Positions 6,258 through 13,514 of a stretch of 31,053 nt of DNA are shown in pieces. The position numbers and the translations under genes were made by a program. The notes under the pieces are model-generated. The model did no database searches. It had not been told where the DNA came from and saw only the letters and a program-made list of their open reading frames with translations. The stretch covers positions 1-31,053 of the forward strand of contig DEJV01000011.1 in the NCBI GenBank assembly GCA_002353525.1, given 5' to 3'. Origin of the DNA: Prevotella sp. UBA2739. Lineage in GTDB: Bacteria; Bacteroidota; Bacteroidia; Bacteroidales; Bacteroidaceae. The stretch's first letter is position 1; every line of letters begins with the position of its first letter.

Positions 6258-6536
6258 AATTGATTATTTTTATTGTTATGTTTTTTGCGTAAGTTTCGAA
6301 AAAAATAGTTCAATATAACCACATGATGATCCAGCCGAGAACGATACGTATCTCAGCCAAACGGAACAAAACGTTACGTCTTAAATGCTACTTTCATTGT
6401 CTTACTTTTTATAGTTCTATTATACTTATTAGTTGCATATCGCATGAAGCGGTAATCAAGAGACGGCCTTATATACCTTATTATATATAATATAGACCCC
6501 CAAAATCAGGACCCTATTGGCCCTTCAATATATACT
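6258..6536 (-). promoter_or_regulatory. Long 5' leader of the BspA-like gene
   Basis: About 280 nt lie between the predicted start of transcription and the ATG. Near 6337-6354 the minus strand reads GAGATACGTATCGTTCTC, which can fold as a hairpin with a TAT loop. The same stretch, read in one frame, encodes LAEIRIVLGWIIMWLY followed by a stop near 6312, without a good start codon. A 23-codon frame beginning MRYATNKYN lies further upstream. The leader may be regulatory; nothing matches a riboswitch I know. Confidence 0.4.
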
Positions 6537-6542
6537 ACGCTG

Positions 6543-6573
6543 CAAAAATACAAAAAATATTTTTACCCTCCAA
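6543..6573 (-). promoter_or_regulatory. Promoter of the BspA-like gene
   Basis: The minus strand has TTG (6571-6573), a 20-nt spacer and TATTTTTG (6543-6550), a good match to the Bacteroidetes -33/-7 promoter. Confidence 0.65.
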
Positions 6574-6610
6574 CATTTTTGCAAAAATTTTTAGCGGAAC
6601 CCCGTTTTTT

Positions 6611-6822
6611 AGTAACGATAACGTTCACGATAACGATAACTGCCTAGCGGACTGAATCTATTTTTTAAGAAAAGAAATTAGCATAATGTGAATAATTTTA
6701 TTCATAAATTATAATATTGTTTTTTTCATTCTTGCTTGAGCGTGGCGACATTGAAAATTAGCAGAAATGAATGGCCATAATGGCCATGCCCTAGCGGAAT
6801 ATGAACGTTAACGCTATCGTTA
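6611..6822. repeat. Paired AACGAT-type repeats downstream of the TonB receptor gene
   Basis: Positions 6612-6640 and 6803-6822 both carry taacga/GTTAAC words, and each is next to ctagcgg. Positions 6631-6655 are the exact reverse complement of 16566-16590 (25 nt), 10 kb away. The 150 nt between hold only AT-rich sequence and aatggccataatggccat. No gene is seen between 6574 and 6833. Confidence 0.6.
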
Positions 6823-6833
6823 CAAAACAACTC

Positions 6834-8930
6834 TTACATGCGCGACTGTTCGGAATGGTAGCTAGAGTTCCGGCGCACCTGAGCGCGCTTGTTGCCCCAT
6901 TGCAGCAAATAGCGGGCCGTGACCCCTATGCGATGAAACGCTATGTCGGGGCGCTGGGTTTGCTGGATGCCCTCTACGTGATAGTCATGGCGGTTTTTGG
7001 CCATAAACATGTAACTGACCGAAAGGGTGAGCGCATCGTGTAGGAACGAACGGCGCAGACCGGTGCCGAAACCAAACTGCCCCTCGCTGGTGCTGTAAAG
7101 AGATGGTTGCGATGAGGTGTACGATGCATTGAGTGAATAGCTCAGACCCAATGGCAACTGGAATGAGCCGTAGGCACGGGCCGACCAGCTGTTGTCGCGT
7201 ACATACTCGTCGGCATAGCGCCAACGTTGGAAGTTCTGATTGACGTTGATGTTCACGATGGCCCGTTTGCCCAATGGCACCATGGCGCTGGCTCCCAGCC
7301 GCCAGCCGTGGTTGCGCACGCCATTGCGATAGGTGGTGACAACAACCTCGCTGCCGGGCATTGGCTCCATTACGCTCCTTTGGTCGCCTCCCTGAGTGTA
7401 GGTGGCTGTCAGTGAGTAGTTGCGCCAGAGCGTGAGGTGGGCGTTTGCCGATTTGGAGAACTCGGGTTTCAGCATGGGATTGCCCACCGTGTAGCTGTAT
7501 TCGTCGTTCCAGTTCTCGAAAGGATTCATCTGCCTCATCATGGGCATGACGCATCTGCGCGAGAGAGCCACTCGCAGGTTGTGGCCGTGGCGCTGGCTGA
7601 AGGCATAGTTCAGACGCAGGCTGGGGTAGAGGTTGTTGTATGAGTTCCAGTTGTCGGCACCGTCGTGTGCTTTGGGATTCACTTCGCGGTGCTCGTAGCG
7701 CAAGCCGACCGACGACGAGAATGCCCCTCGTTGCCAGTCCCAGCTGAGATAGGCGGCCTCGGAATGTTCGCGATAGCGGTAGTGCCAGGCTTTGGCATCG
7801 TCGCTGTTGTGCCATGCTGCCACCGATGCTCCCGCCCGCAGTGTGCCCCATTTGTCGGAAAGTTTCTGCTGATAGTCGGCATTGGCGCTCAACAGTCGGT
7901 CGTGATTGTCGTTGGCAGTATGGAGGAGAGGCTGCGTGGTGATGTCCTGTCGCTGTAAGTGCATCTCGCTATTATTGCTCATGTCGAGCCAGAGCGATGA
8001 CAACGATAGCGATCCCTTTGCCCAGTTGTGCACATATTGAGCCGAGAGGGTGCAGTGGCGCTCGTCCGACTTGTCGTTTGAAAGCGTCACATGCTGCTCA
8101 GTGTCAGGCTGTTGCTGGCGCGTCACGTCGTAACGGCCGTTGCCTGTGGAACGGTTGCTGAATAGTCCTGCATCGACAGTGAGATAGTCGTTGGGACTGA
8201 AGTCGTAGGCAATGCCAATGTTGGCAGTGGGCCTGTGGTGGTTCACGGTGACGTCGGTTTTCTCCAAGAGCGATGTCTGCGATTCGTCGTAGTGCATTTC
8301 CCACTCTCGTTTGAGGTTGCTGTGGAAATACTCATAACCGCCCACGGCATTGACAGACCATCGGCCCGAACGCTGTTGCAGGTTCATCTGCCCGCGGGTA
8401 TTGCGGCTGTCGGGCCGCCAGTTGGCCTCGGCAGAGACGTTCAGGCTGCCGCCATCGTCGAGTTTGCGGGTATAGATTTTGATGATGGCCATGCCTCCGC
8501 TGGTGGCACTTACTTCCGATCCCGCCGACTCTATCACCTTGATGCTCTGAATGGTACGCCCGTCGAAGGTTGACAAGTATTGCAGCAACTCATTGCCCGA
8601 CAGCCGCACCCGTTTGTTGTTGACGTAAACCTCGCCCACACGGTTGCCAAAAACCTTCATGTCGGTATCACTGACAGTCATTCCCGGCAGATAATTCATC
8701 ATCTGACCGAGGTCCATGCCTTGCAACTGGGGATAGTGTCCCACGTTGATGCGATAGCCGTCGGCATCGTGACGAATCTTTTCGCCAGTGATTACCACCT
8801 CTTTCAGCGTGTCTGCTTTGCTGACGGAAATGGTGTCGGAAAGATTGGGAGCGGCTTGCGCCCCCAATACAAAACAAAAGAGTGACATGAAAACTGCCAT
8901 CATGATTAATGGTTTTAATTGTTTGTTCAT
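6834..8930 (-). CDS. TonB-dependent-receptor-like outer membrane beta-barrel (OMP_b-brl_3 type)
   Basis: A 698-residue outer-membrane protein. A signal peptide ends near residue 27 (FVLGAQA). DTLKEVVITGEK at 40-51 is the usual start of a TonB plug in Bacteroidetes. The plug spans about 45-155, with LPGMTVSDTD, VYVNNKRVRLSG and IQSIKVIESAGSEVSATSGG. The rest is rich in alternating aromatic strands (YDFSPNDYLTVDAGLFSNRS, LPLGLSYSLNASYTSSQPS), as in the OMP_b-brl_3 family. It lacks the N-terminal CarboxypepD_reg domain of SusC proteins and there is no SusD partner, so it is not a classical glycan-uptake pair. The ligand is unknown. It is monocistronic. The final residues (HSEQSRM) are a short tail after the last strand. 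Confidence 0.85.
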   Translation of the reverse strand: MNKQLKPLIMMAVFMSLFCFVLGAQAAPNLSDTISVSKADTLKEVVITGEKIRHDADGYRINVGHYPQLQGMDLGQMMNYLPGMTVSDTDMKVFGNRVGEVYVNNKRVRLSGNELLQYLSTFDGRTIQSIKVIESAGSEVSATSGGMAIIKIYTRKLDDGGSLNVSAEANWRPDSRNTRGQMNLQQRSGRWSVNAVGGYEYFHSNLKREWEMHYDESQTSLLEKTDVTVNHHRPTANIGIAYDFSPNDYLTVDAGLFSNRSTGNGRYDVTRQQQPDTEQHVTLSNDKSDERHCTLSAQYVHNWAKGSLSLSSLWLDMSNNSEMHLQRQDITTQPLLHTANDNHDRLLSANADYQQKLSDKWGTLRAGASVAAWHNSDDAKAWHYRYREHSEAAYLSWDWQRGAFSSSVGLRYEHREVNPKAHDGADNWNSYNNLYPSLRLNYAFSQRHGHNLRVALSRRCVMPMMRQMNPFENWNDEYSYTVGNPMLKPEFSKSANAHLTLWRNYSLTATYTQGGDQRSVMEPMPGSEVVVTTYRNGVRNHGWRLGASAMVPLGKRAIVNINVNQNFQRWRYADEYVRDNSWSARAYGSFQLPLGLSYSLNASYTSSQPSLYSTSEGQFGFGTGLRRSFLHDALTLSVSYMFMAKNRHDYHVEGIQQTQRPDIAFHRIGVTARYLLQWGNKRAQVRRNSSYHSEQSRM

Positions 8931-8965
8931 ACACGATAAGCTATGGTTTCTTTGCTAAGTTGCAG

Positions 8966-8973
8966 CAAAGATA
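8966..8973 (-). promoter_or_regulatory. -7 promoter element for the barrel receptor gene
   Basis: TATCTTTG on the minus strand, 35 nt before the ATG at 8930. The nearest upstream TTTG is 22 nt away, slightly too far. Confidence 0.6.
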
Positions 8974-9076
8974 AAATGAAATTAGAGAACGGAAGCAAAA
9001 AGCGCATTACACATTTTACATGTGCAATGGAGGTATTGGTTTGAATAAGAGTGATTTGTGGGAATTTTACACGCTT

Positions 9077-10540
9077 TTACACGTTGGCGCCAAGCGTGTG
9101 AATCTGTTGGTCAAAGTGCCGTGTGCCGCCCTCTTTCTTGAACAGGCGCTTCAGCAAACGGGCTTTCCGGTTGGTGATGACTTGCGGCGACTTATCCAAC
9201 AAAACAGCTAATTCGGAGGGCAGGAAGCGAAACTTCGTGAGAATACAGACAACCAGATTGTCATCATCGAGCGTAGCGTCCATTGACGACAAGGCTGACA
9301 TAAACGACGGAACCACGTCGTGGGCAAATGCTTTCAATTGATGAATGTCTGAGCGGTCGGCTTTACGTCCGATAGATGCTTTCTTATGCAGCGTCTTCAG
9401 AAATGCCGAGGTAAGAATGTCGCCAGAAACATTCCAGACCGATGGGTGTTGCTTGTCGTCTTGCTGTCCTTTCAGCTTTTCTTGCAACTCGTCTAATTGA
9501 CGTTGTTTTTCAGCCATTTGCTGTTCGCTGAGATTTGATTTCTGGCGCAGAGTTTCCATTTCGGACATTATCAATTGGTAATTGGCTAAGTCGATATTAT
9601 ATTGTGTATTTAGCTCTTGAATGAGGCGGCGGGCTTTGTCGCGCTTCATCCGGTAGAGTAGATAGCCTGCCAATAAGAGTAATGTGAGCAGCAGAAGGGT
9701 GATAATCAGATAGGTGTTGTGGCGGTTTGTTGAGGCTTGGGCATGCAACCGCATGTCAACATACGACAAGATATTGCTCAGCGCAAGGATGCTGTCTTCG
9801 TCGGTAGGTTTCTCCAAGGCATGGCTAAACCCTCCTCCCACTGAATAATGATTGGATTTTTTTGCTTCCTCAGGAATAGATGTGGCTGGAATATAATACC
9901 ATACCTTTACTTCTTCCCATTTGTTAGAGGTGATGGGGGTAGAAGGTTTGAAAGTATTTGAATACCAGAAACTGTCGGCGGGCTGTTTCTCCCACCACCT
10001 GAAGAGACGATTGTAAAACTCGGGGTAATACACTCGCAGACTGTCCCATTCGCCTAAACCGCAGAATGCATTGCCAACGAGACAACGACAGATTCTCTCC
10101 ATTGGCTCGCTGTCAGCCTGTTTTGCATAGCGAAGGGCTTTCTTGGCATATTTCAATGCCAGCGAGGGACGCTTGTCGAAACAGCCTTCAAACAGTTTCG
10201 ATGAGTGGGCGTATGCCCGGCTCAGCGTTTCGTAATCGATGTTGGCGGCGGTGGTGTCGGCCTTGTCGATGGCCTCATGATAAAAACGAAGGGCAAGCAC
10301 AGGATTGTTTTTGCAATCGTAGGCACGCCCTAACAGATAGTAGGCCCGCATTTGGTCGCGGGCCGTTCCGTGTTGTGTGAAATAATCGATAAGCTGCAAG
10401 GCGATGCTGTCGGTCTGGAAGACTGTCTCCTGTCGGTCGTCCTCCAGGTTTTGCTCCATGAGTGCCTGCATCTTTTCTTGCTGTGAGCAGGAGCAGAGGA
10501 GCAAAAGCACCAACCATATATAACCTTGCAACCGCCGCAT
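9077..10540 (-). CDS. TPR lipoprotein with transmembrane helix, coiled coil and C-terminal HTH (putative membrane regulator)
   Basis: A 487-residue protein. Residues 1-17 form a lipoprotein-type signal (LVLLLLCSCS; Cys16 or Cys18). TPR-like helices span about 60-165 (MRAYYLLGRAYDCKNNPVLA, LALKYAKKALRYAK). A transmembrane helix is at 277-296 (YLIITLLLLTLLLLAGYLLY). A coiled coil runs 300-360. A C-terminal helix-turn-helix-like segment lies near 434-467 (FRFLPSELAVLLDKSPQVIT, then RKARLLKRLF). This periplasmic TPR - TM - cytoplasmic HTH plan is widespread in Bacteroidetes and is generally taken as a membrane-bound regulator; the signal is unknown. The frame extends upstream to 10873 but only as antisense-like sequence inside typA. 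The start at 10540 opens on the signal peptide, 10 nt after the typA stop, so the two are probably co-transcribed. Confidence 0.75.
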   Translation of the reverse strand: MRRLQGYIWLVLLLLCSCSQQEKMQALMEQNLEDDRQETVFQTDSIALQLIDYFTQHGTARDQMRAYYLLGRAYDCKNNPVLALRFYHEAIDKADTTAANIDYETLSRAYAHSSKLFEGCFDKRPSLALKYAKKALRYAKQADSEPMERICRCLVGNAFCGLGEWDSLRVYYPEFYNRLFRWWEKQPADSFWYSNTFKPSTPITSNKWEEVKVWYYIPATSIPEEAKKSNHYSVGGGFSHALEKPTDEDSILALSNILSYVDMRLHAQASTNRHNTYLIITLLLLTLLLLAGYLLYRMKRDKARRLIQELNTQYNIDLANYQLIMSEMETLRQKSNLSEQQMAEKQRQLDELQEKLKGQQDDKQHPSVWNVSGDILTSAFLKTLHKKASIGRKADRSDIHQLKAFAHDVVPSFMSALSSMDATLDDDNLVVCILTKFRFLPSELAVLLDKSPQVITNRKARLLKRLFKKEGGTRHFDQQIHTLGANV

Positions 10541-10550
10541 AAATCGCTGA

Positions 10551-12353
10551 TTATGATTTGTTTGCTTTCTTACGTTGGTCGTGGTCGAGAATAATCTTGC
10601 GCATACGCATGGACTTGGGGGTGACCTCCACCAGTTCGTCGACCTTGATATACTCGAGGCATTCCTCCAGCGACATGACGGTCTTGGGAATGATGCGGGC
10701 TTTCTCGTCGCTGCCGCTGGCGCGGACATTGGTGAGCTGCTTGGCCTTGGCCACATTGACAACGAGGTCGTTGTCGTGGACGTGCTCGCCGACGACCTGT
10801 CCCATGTAGACATCCTCGCCGGGATCGATGAAGAACTTACCACGGTCTTGCAGCTTGTCGATGCTGTAGGCATAGGCCGTACCGGTCTCCAGGGCTATCA
10901 TAGAACCGTTGACACGGCGCTCGATATCGCCCTTGTAGGGCTGATACTCCTTGAAGCGGTGGGCCATGATGGCCTCGCCCTGACTGGCGGTGAGCACGTT
11001 GGTGCGCAGTCCGATGATGCCGCGCGAGGGTACATCGAACTCTATGTTGGTGCGCTCGCCCTGGCTCTCCATGGAGGTGAGCTCGCCCTTGCGGCGGGTG
11101 ACCATATCGATCATCTTGGAGGCAAACTCGTCGGGCACGTTGATGGTGAGTTCCTCGACGGGCTCGCAACGCACACCGTCGATCTCTTTGTAGATGACCT
11201 GCGGTTGGCCCACCTGCAGCTCGTAGCCCTCGCGGCGCATGGTCTCGATGAGTACGGAGAGATGGAGCACGCCACGGCCGGAGACGATCCATTTGTCGGT
11301 GGAATCCTCGAAGGGCTCCACGCGGAGCGCCAGGTTCTTCTCCAGCTCCTTCATCAGGCGGTCGTTGATGTGGCGCGAGGTGACGTATTTGCCTTCACGG
11401 CCGAAGAAGGGTGAGTCGTTGATGGTGAAGAGCATGGACATGGTGGGCTCGTCGATGGCGATAGGTGGCAGCGGCTCGGGGTTCTCGAAGTCGCAGATGG
11501 TGTCGCCAATCTCGAACTTCTCCAGGCCGATGACGGCACAGATGTCGCCGCACTCTACCTGGTCGGTGCGCACATGGCCCATTCCCTCGAAGGTGTGGAG
11601 CTCCTTGATGCGGGTCTTCTCCTTGGTGCCGTCGCGGTGGGCTATGGTGATGTTCATGCCGTCGCGCAGGGTGCCGCGGTGGACGCGTCCCACGGCTATA
11701 CGTCCGGTATAGCTGCTGTAGTCGAGCGAGGTGATGAGCATCTGGGGTGTGCCCTCCAGCTGTTTGGGGGCAGGGATGACCTCGACAATCTTATCGAGCA
11801 GATAGGTGATGCTGTCGGTGGGGGTGTTGTAGTCCTCGCCCATCCAGCCGTTCTTGGCGGAGCCGTAGACCACGGGGAAGTCGAGCTGGTCTTCGGTGGC
11901 ATTGAGCGAGAACATGAGGTCGAACACCATCTCGTAGACTTCTTCTGGCCGGCAGTTAGGCTTGTCGACCTTGTTGACGACGACGATGGGTTTCAAACCG
12001 ATCTGGAGGGCTTTCTGCAGCACGAAGCGGGTCTGCGGCATGGGTCCCTCGAAGGCATCGACGAGGAGCAGGCAGCCGTCGGCCATGTTGAGCACGCGCT
12101 CCACCTCGCCTCCGAAGTCGCTGTGCCCCGGGGTGTCGATAATATTGATTTTGGTTCCCTTATAATGAATAGAAACGTTTTTCGAAAGAATCGTGATACC
12201 CCGTTCGCGCTCGAGGTCGTTGTTATCCAGCACCTGGCTGCTGAGGTCCTGTCCCTCGCGGAAGAGATTTCCAGCCAGCATCATCTTGTCTACCAATGTC
12301 GTCTTGCCATGGTCCACATGGGCAATAATTGCGATGTTCCTAATATCTTGCAT
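10551..12353 (-). CDS. typA: Ribosome-associated GTPase TypA/BipA
   Basis: A 600-residue translational GTPase of full length for the family. The G motifs are intact: AHVDHGKTT at 11-19 (G1), RGITI at 51-55 (G2), DTPGHSDFGGEV at 73-84 (G3), NKVDKPN at 127-133 (G4) and SAKNGW (G5). The EF-G-like domains follow, and the C-terminus has the BipA-specific region (FFIDPGEDVYMGQVVGEH, LTNVRASGSDE). BipA binds 70S ribosomes or 50S precursors and helps ribosome assembly, cold growth and stress responses. It has its own promoter at 12377-12384, divergent from rpsO, and is followed at 10 nt by the TPR/HTH lipoprotein gene. Confidence 0.97.
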   Translation of the reverse strand: MQDIRNIAIIAHVDHGKTTLVDKMMLAGNLFREGQDLSSQVLDNNDLERERGITILSKNVSIHYKGTKINIIDTPGHSDFGGEVERVLNMADGCLLLVDAFEGPMPQTRFVLQKALQIGLKPIVVVNKVDKPNCRPEEVYEMVFDLMFSLNATEDQLDFPVVYGSAKNGWMGEDYNTPTDSITYLLDKIVEVIPAPKQLEGTPQMLITSLDYSSYTGRIAVGRVHRGTLRDGMNITIAHRDGTKEKTRIKELHTFEGMGHVRTDQVECGDICAVIGLEKFEIGDTICDFENPEPLPPIAIDEPTMSMLFTINDSPFFGREGKYVTSRHINDRLMKELEKNLALRVEPFEDSTDKWIVSGRGVLHLSVLIETMRREGYELQVGQPQVIYKEIDGVRCEPVEELTINVPDEFASKMIDMVTRRKGELTSMESQGERTNIEFDVPSRGIIGLRTNVLTASQGEAIMAHRFKEYQPYKGDIERRVNGSMIALETGTAYAYSIDKLQDRGKFFIDPGEDVYMGQVVGEHVHDNDLVVNVAKAKQLTNVRASGSDEKARIIPKTVMSLEECLEYIKVDELVEVTPKSMRMRKIILDHDQRKKANKS

Positions 12354-12376
12354 ACGTAAATGGATTAAATCGGCTG

Positions 12377-12384
12377 CAAAATTA
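12377..12384 (-). promoter_or_regulatory. -7 promoter element of typA
   Basis: TAATTTTG on the minus strand, 23 nt before the start codon. The -33 region is poor. It is divergent from the rpsO promoter, with 43 bp between the two -7 elements, so the two translation genes may share regulation. Confidence 0.6.
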
Positions 12385-12404
12385 CGTATTTTTTCTGAGA
12401 AAAA

Positions 12405-12435
12405 TTTGCTATATGGAAAAAATATTGTAATTTTG
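12405..12435 (+). promoter_or_regulatory. Promoter of rpsO (TTTG-N19-TAATTTTG)
   Basis: TTTG at 12405-12408, a 19-nt spacer and TAATTTTG at 12428-12435 match the Bacteroidetes consensus very well. Confidence 0.75.
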
Positions 12436-12547
12436 CACCCGATTTCGGAAATACCGAAGCATCCGACGACGTAATCCGTTGTGATTAAGGCGGAAAGGCG
12501 TCAGACAGATGTAATTAATCAAACAACAAATTAATCACTTCAAAATC
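12436..12547 (+). promoter_or_regulatory. Structured 5' leader of rpsO (possible S15 autoregulatory site)
   Basis: About 105 nt of leader. It contains ttcggaaataccgaa (5-bp stem) and a GC-rich stretch at 12460-12510 with atccgacgac and atccgttgtgat, then an A-rich segment before the ATG. S15 represses its own translation through leader RNA in several bacteria, with different structures in each. A similar role here is inference; I cannot match a known fold. Confidence 0.35.
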
Positions 12548-12820
12548 ATGTATTTAGACAAAGCTAAAAAAGCTGAGATTTTCGAGAAGCATGGCCGCAA
12601 CGGTGTTGCCGATACCGGTTCACCCGAAAGCCAGATTGCACTGTTCACCTATCGTATTGCTCACCTCACTGAGCACCTGAAGAAGAACCACAAGGACCAC
12701 GTGACTGCCCGCTCGCTGACCATGATGGTTGGTAAGCGCCGCAAGCTGCTTACTTATCTGAAGGAGCGTGACATTGAGCGCTACCGCGCCATCATCAAGG
12801 CACTTGGTCTTCGTCGATAA
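12548..12820 (+). CDS. rpsO: 30S ribosomal protein S15
   Basis: 90 residues, the normal length for S15. Diagnostic segments: TGSPESQIALFTYRIAHLTE (16S rRNA contact region), HLKKNHKDHVTARSL and the MVGKRRKLLTYLKERDIERY signature. S15 binds 16S rRNA early in 30S assembly and takes part in an intersubunit bridge. The gene has its own promoter and a leader of about 105 nt. Its last 26 nt overlap the 3' end of the convergent folK gene, and its terminator lies at 12844-12879 inside folK. Confidence 0.98.
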   Translation: MYLDKAKKAEIFEKHGRNGVADTGSPESQIALFTYRIAHLTEHLKKNHKDHVTARSLTMMVGKRRKLLTYLKERDIERYRAIIKALGLRR

Positions 12821-13352
12821 TCTCTCGAAGTGGAACCATTACGAAATCCCTCTCCTGCATCAGCGGGTGAGGGATTTTTAGTTCGGGCTCATCGACGGTC
12901 CAATCGTCGTAAAGAAGGATGTCGATGTCGATGGGGCGGTCGTGATAGACTCGTTTCTTAGAGGTGAGAGGTGAGGGGTGAGAGGTGAGAGACTGGCTTT
13001 GAGTTGAGAACTGAGAGTTGAGAACTGAGAGGTGTGATGTGCTATTGTCTGCACTTCTGAACTCCTGCACTTCTGAACTCCTGATCGGAGTCATCTTCTT
13101 CTTTCGCCCCATATCGCGTTCAATCTGCTGGGTGACACGAAGCAGCTGCAGCGGGGTGAGCTCAGTAGCTACACGCACCACGGCATTGACAAACATATTC
13201 TCCGACTCGAAGCCCCATGGCTCCGAGTCATAAAGAGCTGACTGGCGCTCGACGACACCAACCAGCTCTCCTATTTTCTTGATGGCCAGGCGGATGTTGG
13301 CTTGCTTGTCGCCCAGATTACTGCCCAGGCCGAGATATACTGTGTGCAACAT
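12795..13352 (-). CDS. folK: 6-hydroxymethyl-7,8-dihydropterin pyrophosphokinase with an inserted repeat segment
   Basis: HPPK transfers pyrophosphate from ATP to 6-hydroxymethyl-dihydropterin in folate synthesis. Family motifs are present: VYLGLGSNLGDKQANI at the N-terminus, SALYDSEPWGF, NMFVNAVVRV, the HDRPIDIDILLYDD Mg2+/ATP site and IPHPLMQERDFV. Between GRKKK and VYHDRPIDID, about 46 extra residues (Ser/Thr/Gln-rich, such as LNSQFSTQSQSLTSHPS) are encoded by low-complexity DNA at 12957-13094. This makes the protein about 185 residues against a usual 150-160. The catalytic motifs on both sides are intact and the frame is kept, so it may still be active. Start: the Met at 13352 opens directly on LHTVYLG; 13364 is an alternative. 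It is the last gene of the ftsX operon and overlaps rpsO by 26 nt. Confidence 0.88.
   Translation of the reverse strand: MLHTVYLGLGSNLGDKQANIRLAIKKIGELVGVVERQSALYDSEPWGFESENMFVNAVVRVATELTPLQLLRVTQQIERDMGRKKKMTPIRSSEVQEFRSADNSTSHLSVLNSQFSTQSQSLTSHPSPLTSKKRVYHDRPIDIDILLYDDWTVDEPELKIPHPLMQERDFVMVPLREIIDEDQVP
12844..12879 (+). terminator. rpsO terminator embedded in the folK coding sequence
   Basis: The stem AAATCCCTC (12844-12852)/GAGGGATTT (12869-12877) with a 16-nt loop runs into five T residues at 12875-12879, 24 nt after the rpsO stop. On the other strand the same bases encode the conserved FolK segment IPHPLMQERDF. Confidence 0.7.
12957..13094. repeat. Low-complexity repeat block inserted in frame in folK
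   Basis: About 138 nt built from three tandem parts: aggtgag words (about 12962-12994), a duplicated 14-mer (gttgagaactgaga) and a duplicated 16-mer (tgcacttctgaactcc). The aggtgag words recur between genes at 26470-26520. The block length is a multiple of three and contains no stop in the folK frame. Confidence 0.8.
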
Positions 13353-13514
13353 TTCAAGTAACAAGTTATAAGTGAAAAGCTATAAGTGAAAAGTTAAAAG
13401 TGAGAAGCTTAAACAAGTGAAAAGTGACAAGTATGATTACCTTTTCTTGCTGGAGTCACAGCCATGAGAGTAATCACACTTGTCACTTCTCACTTAATAA
13501 CGCTTCTCACTTGG
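13353..13514. repeat. AAGTGAAAAG-type repeats between queA and folK
   Basis: The block has tandem words such as aagttataagtgaaaagc at 13368-13425 and their reverse complement (cacttgtcacttctcactt) at 13478-13511. It could form a long hairpin inside the operon mRNA between the queA stop and the folK start. No gene is present. Confidence 0.6.

Noticed and set aside
4566..6318. Plus-strand frames opposite the BspA gene
   Set aside because: They are short antisense frames without domains or ribosome binding sites.
10541..10873. N-terminal extension of the TPR/HTH lipoprotein gene
   Set aside because: This part lies inside typA in another frame and encodes Ser/Pro/Arg-rich sequence. The lipoprotein signal begins at 10540.
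10575..12359. Long plus-strand frames opposite typA
   Set aside because: Complementary-strand frames of a GC-rich essential gene; typA motifs are complete on the minus strand.
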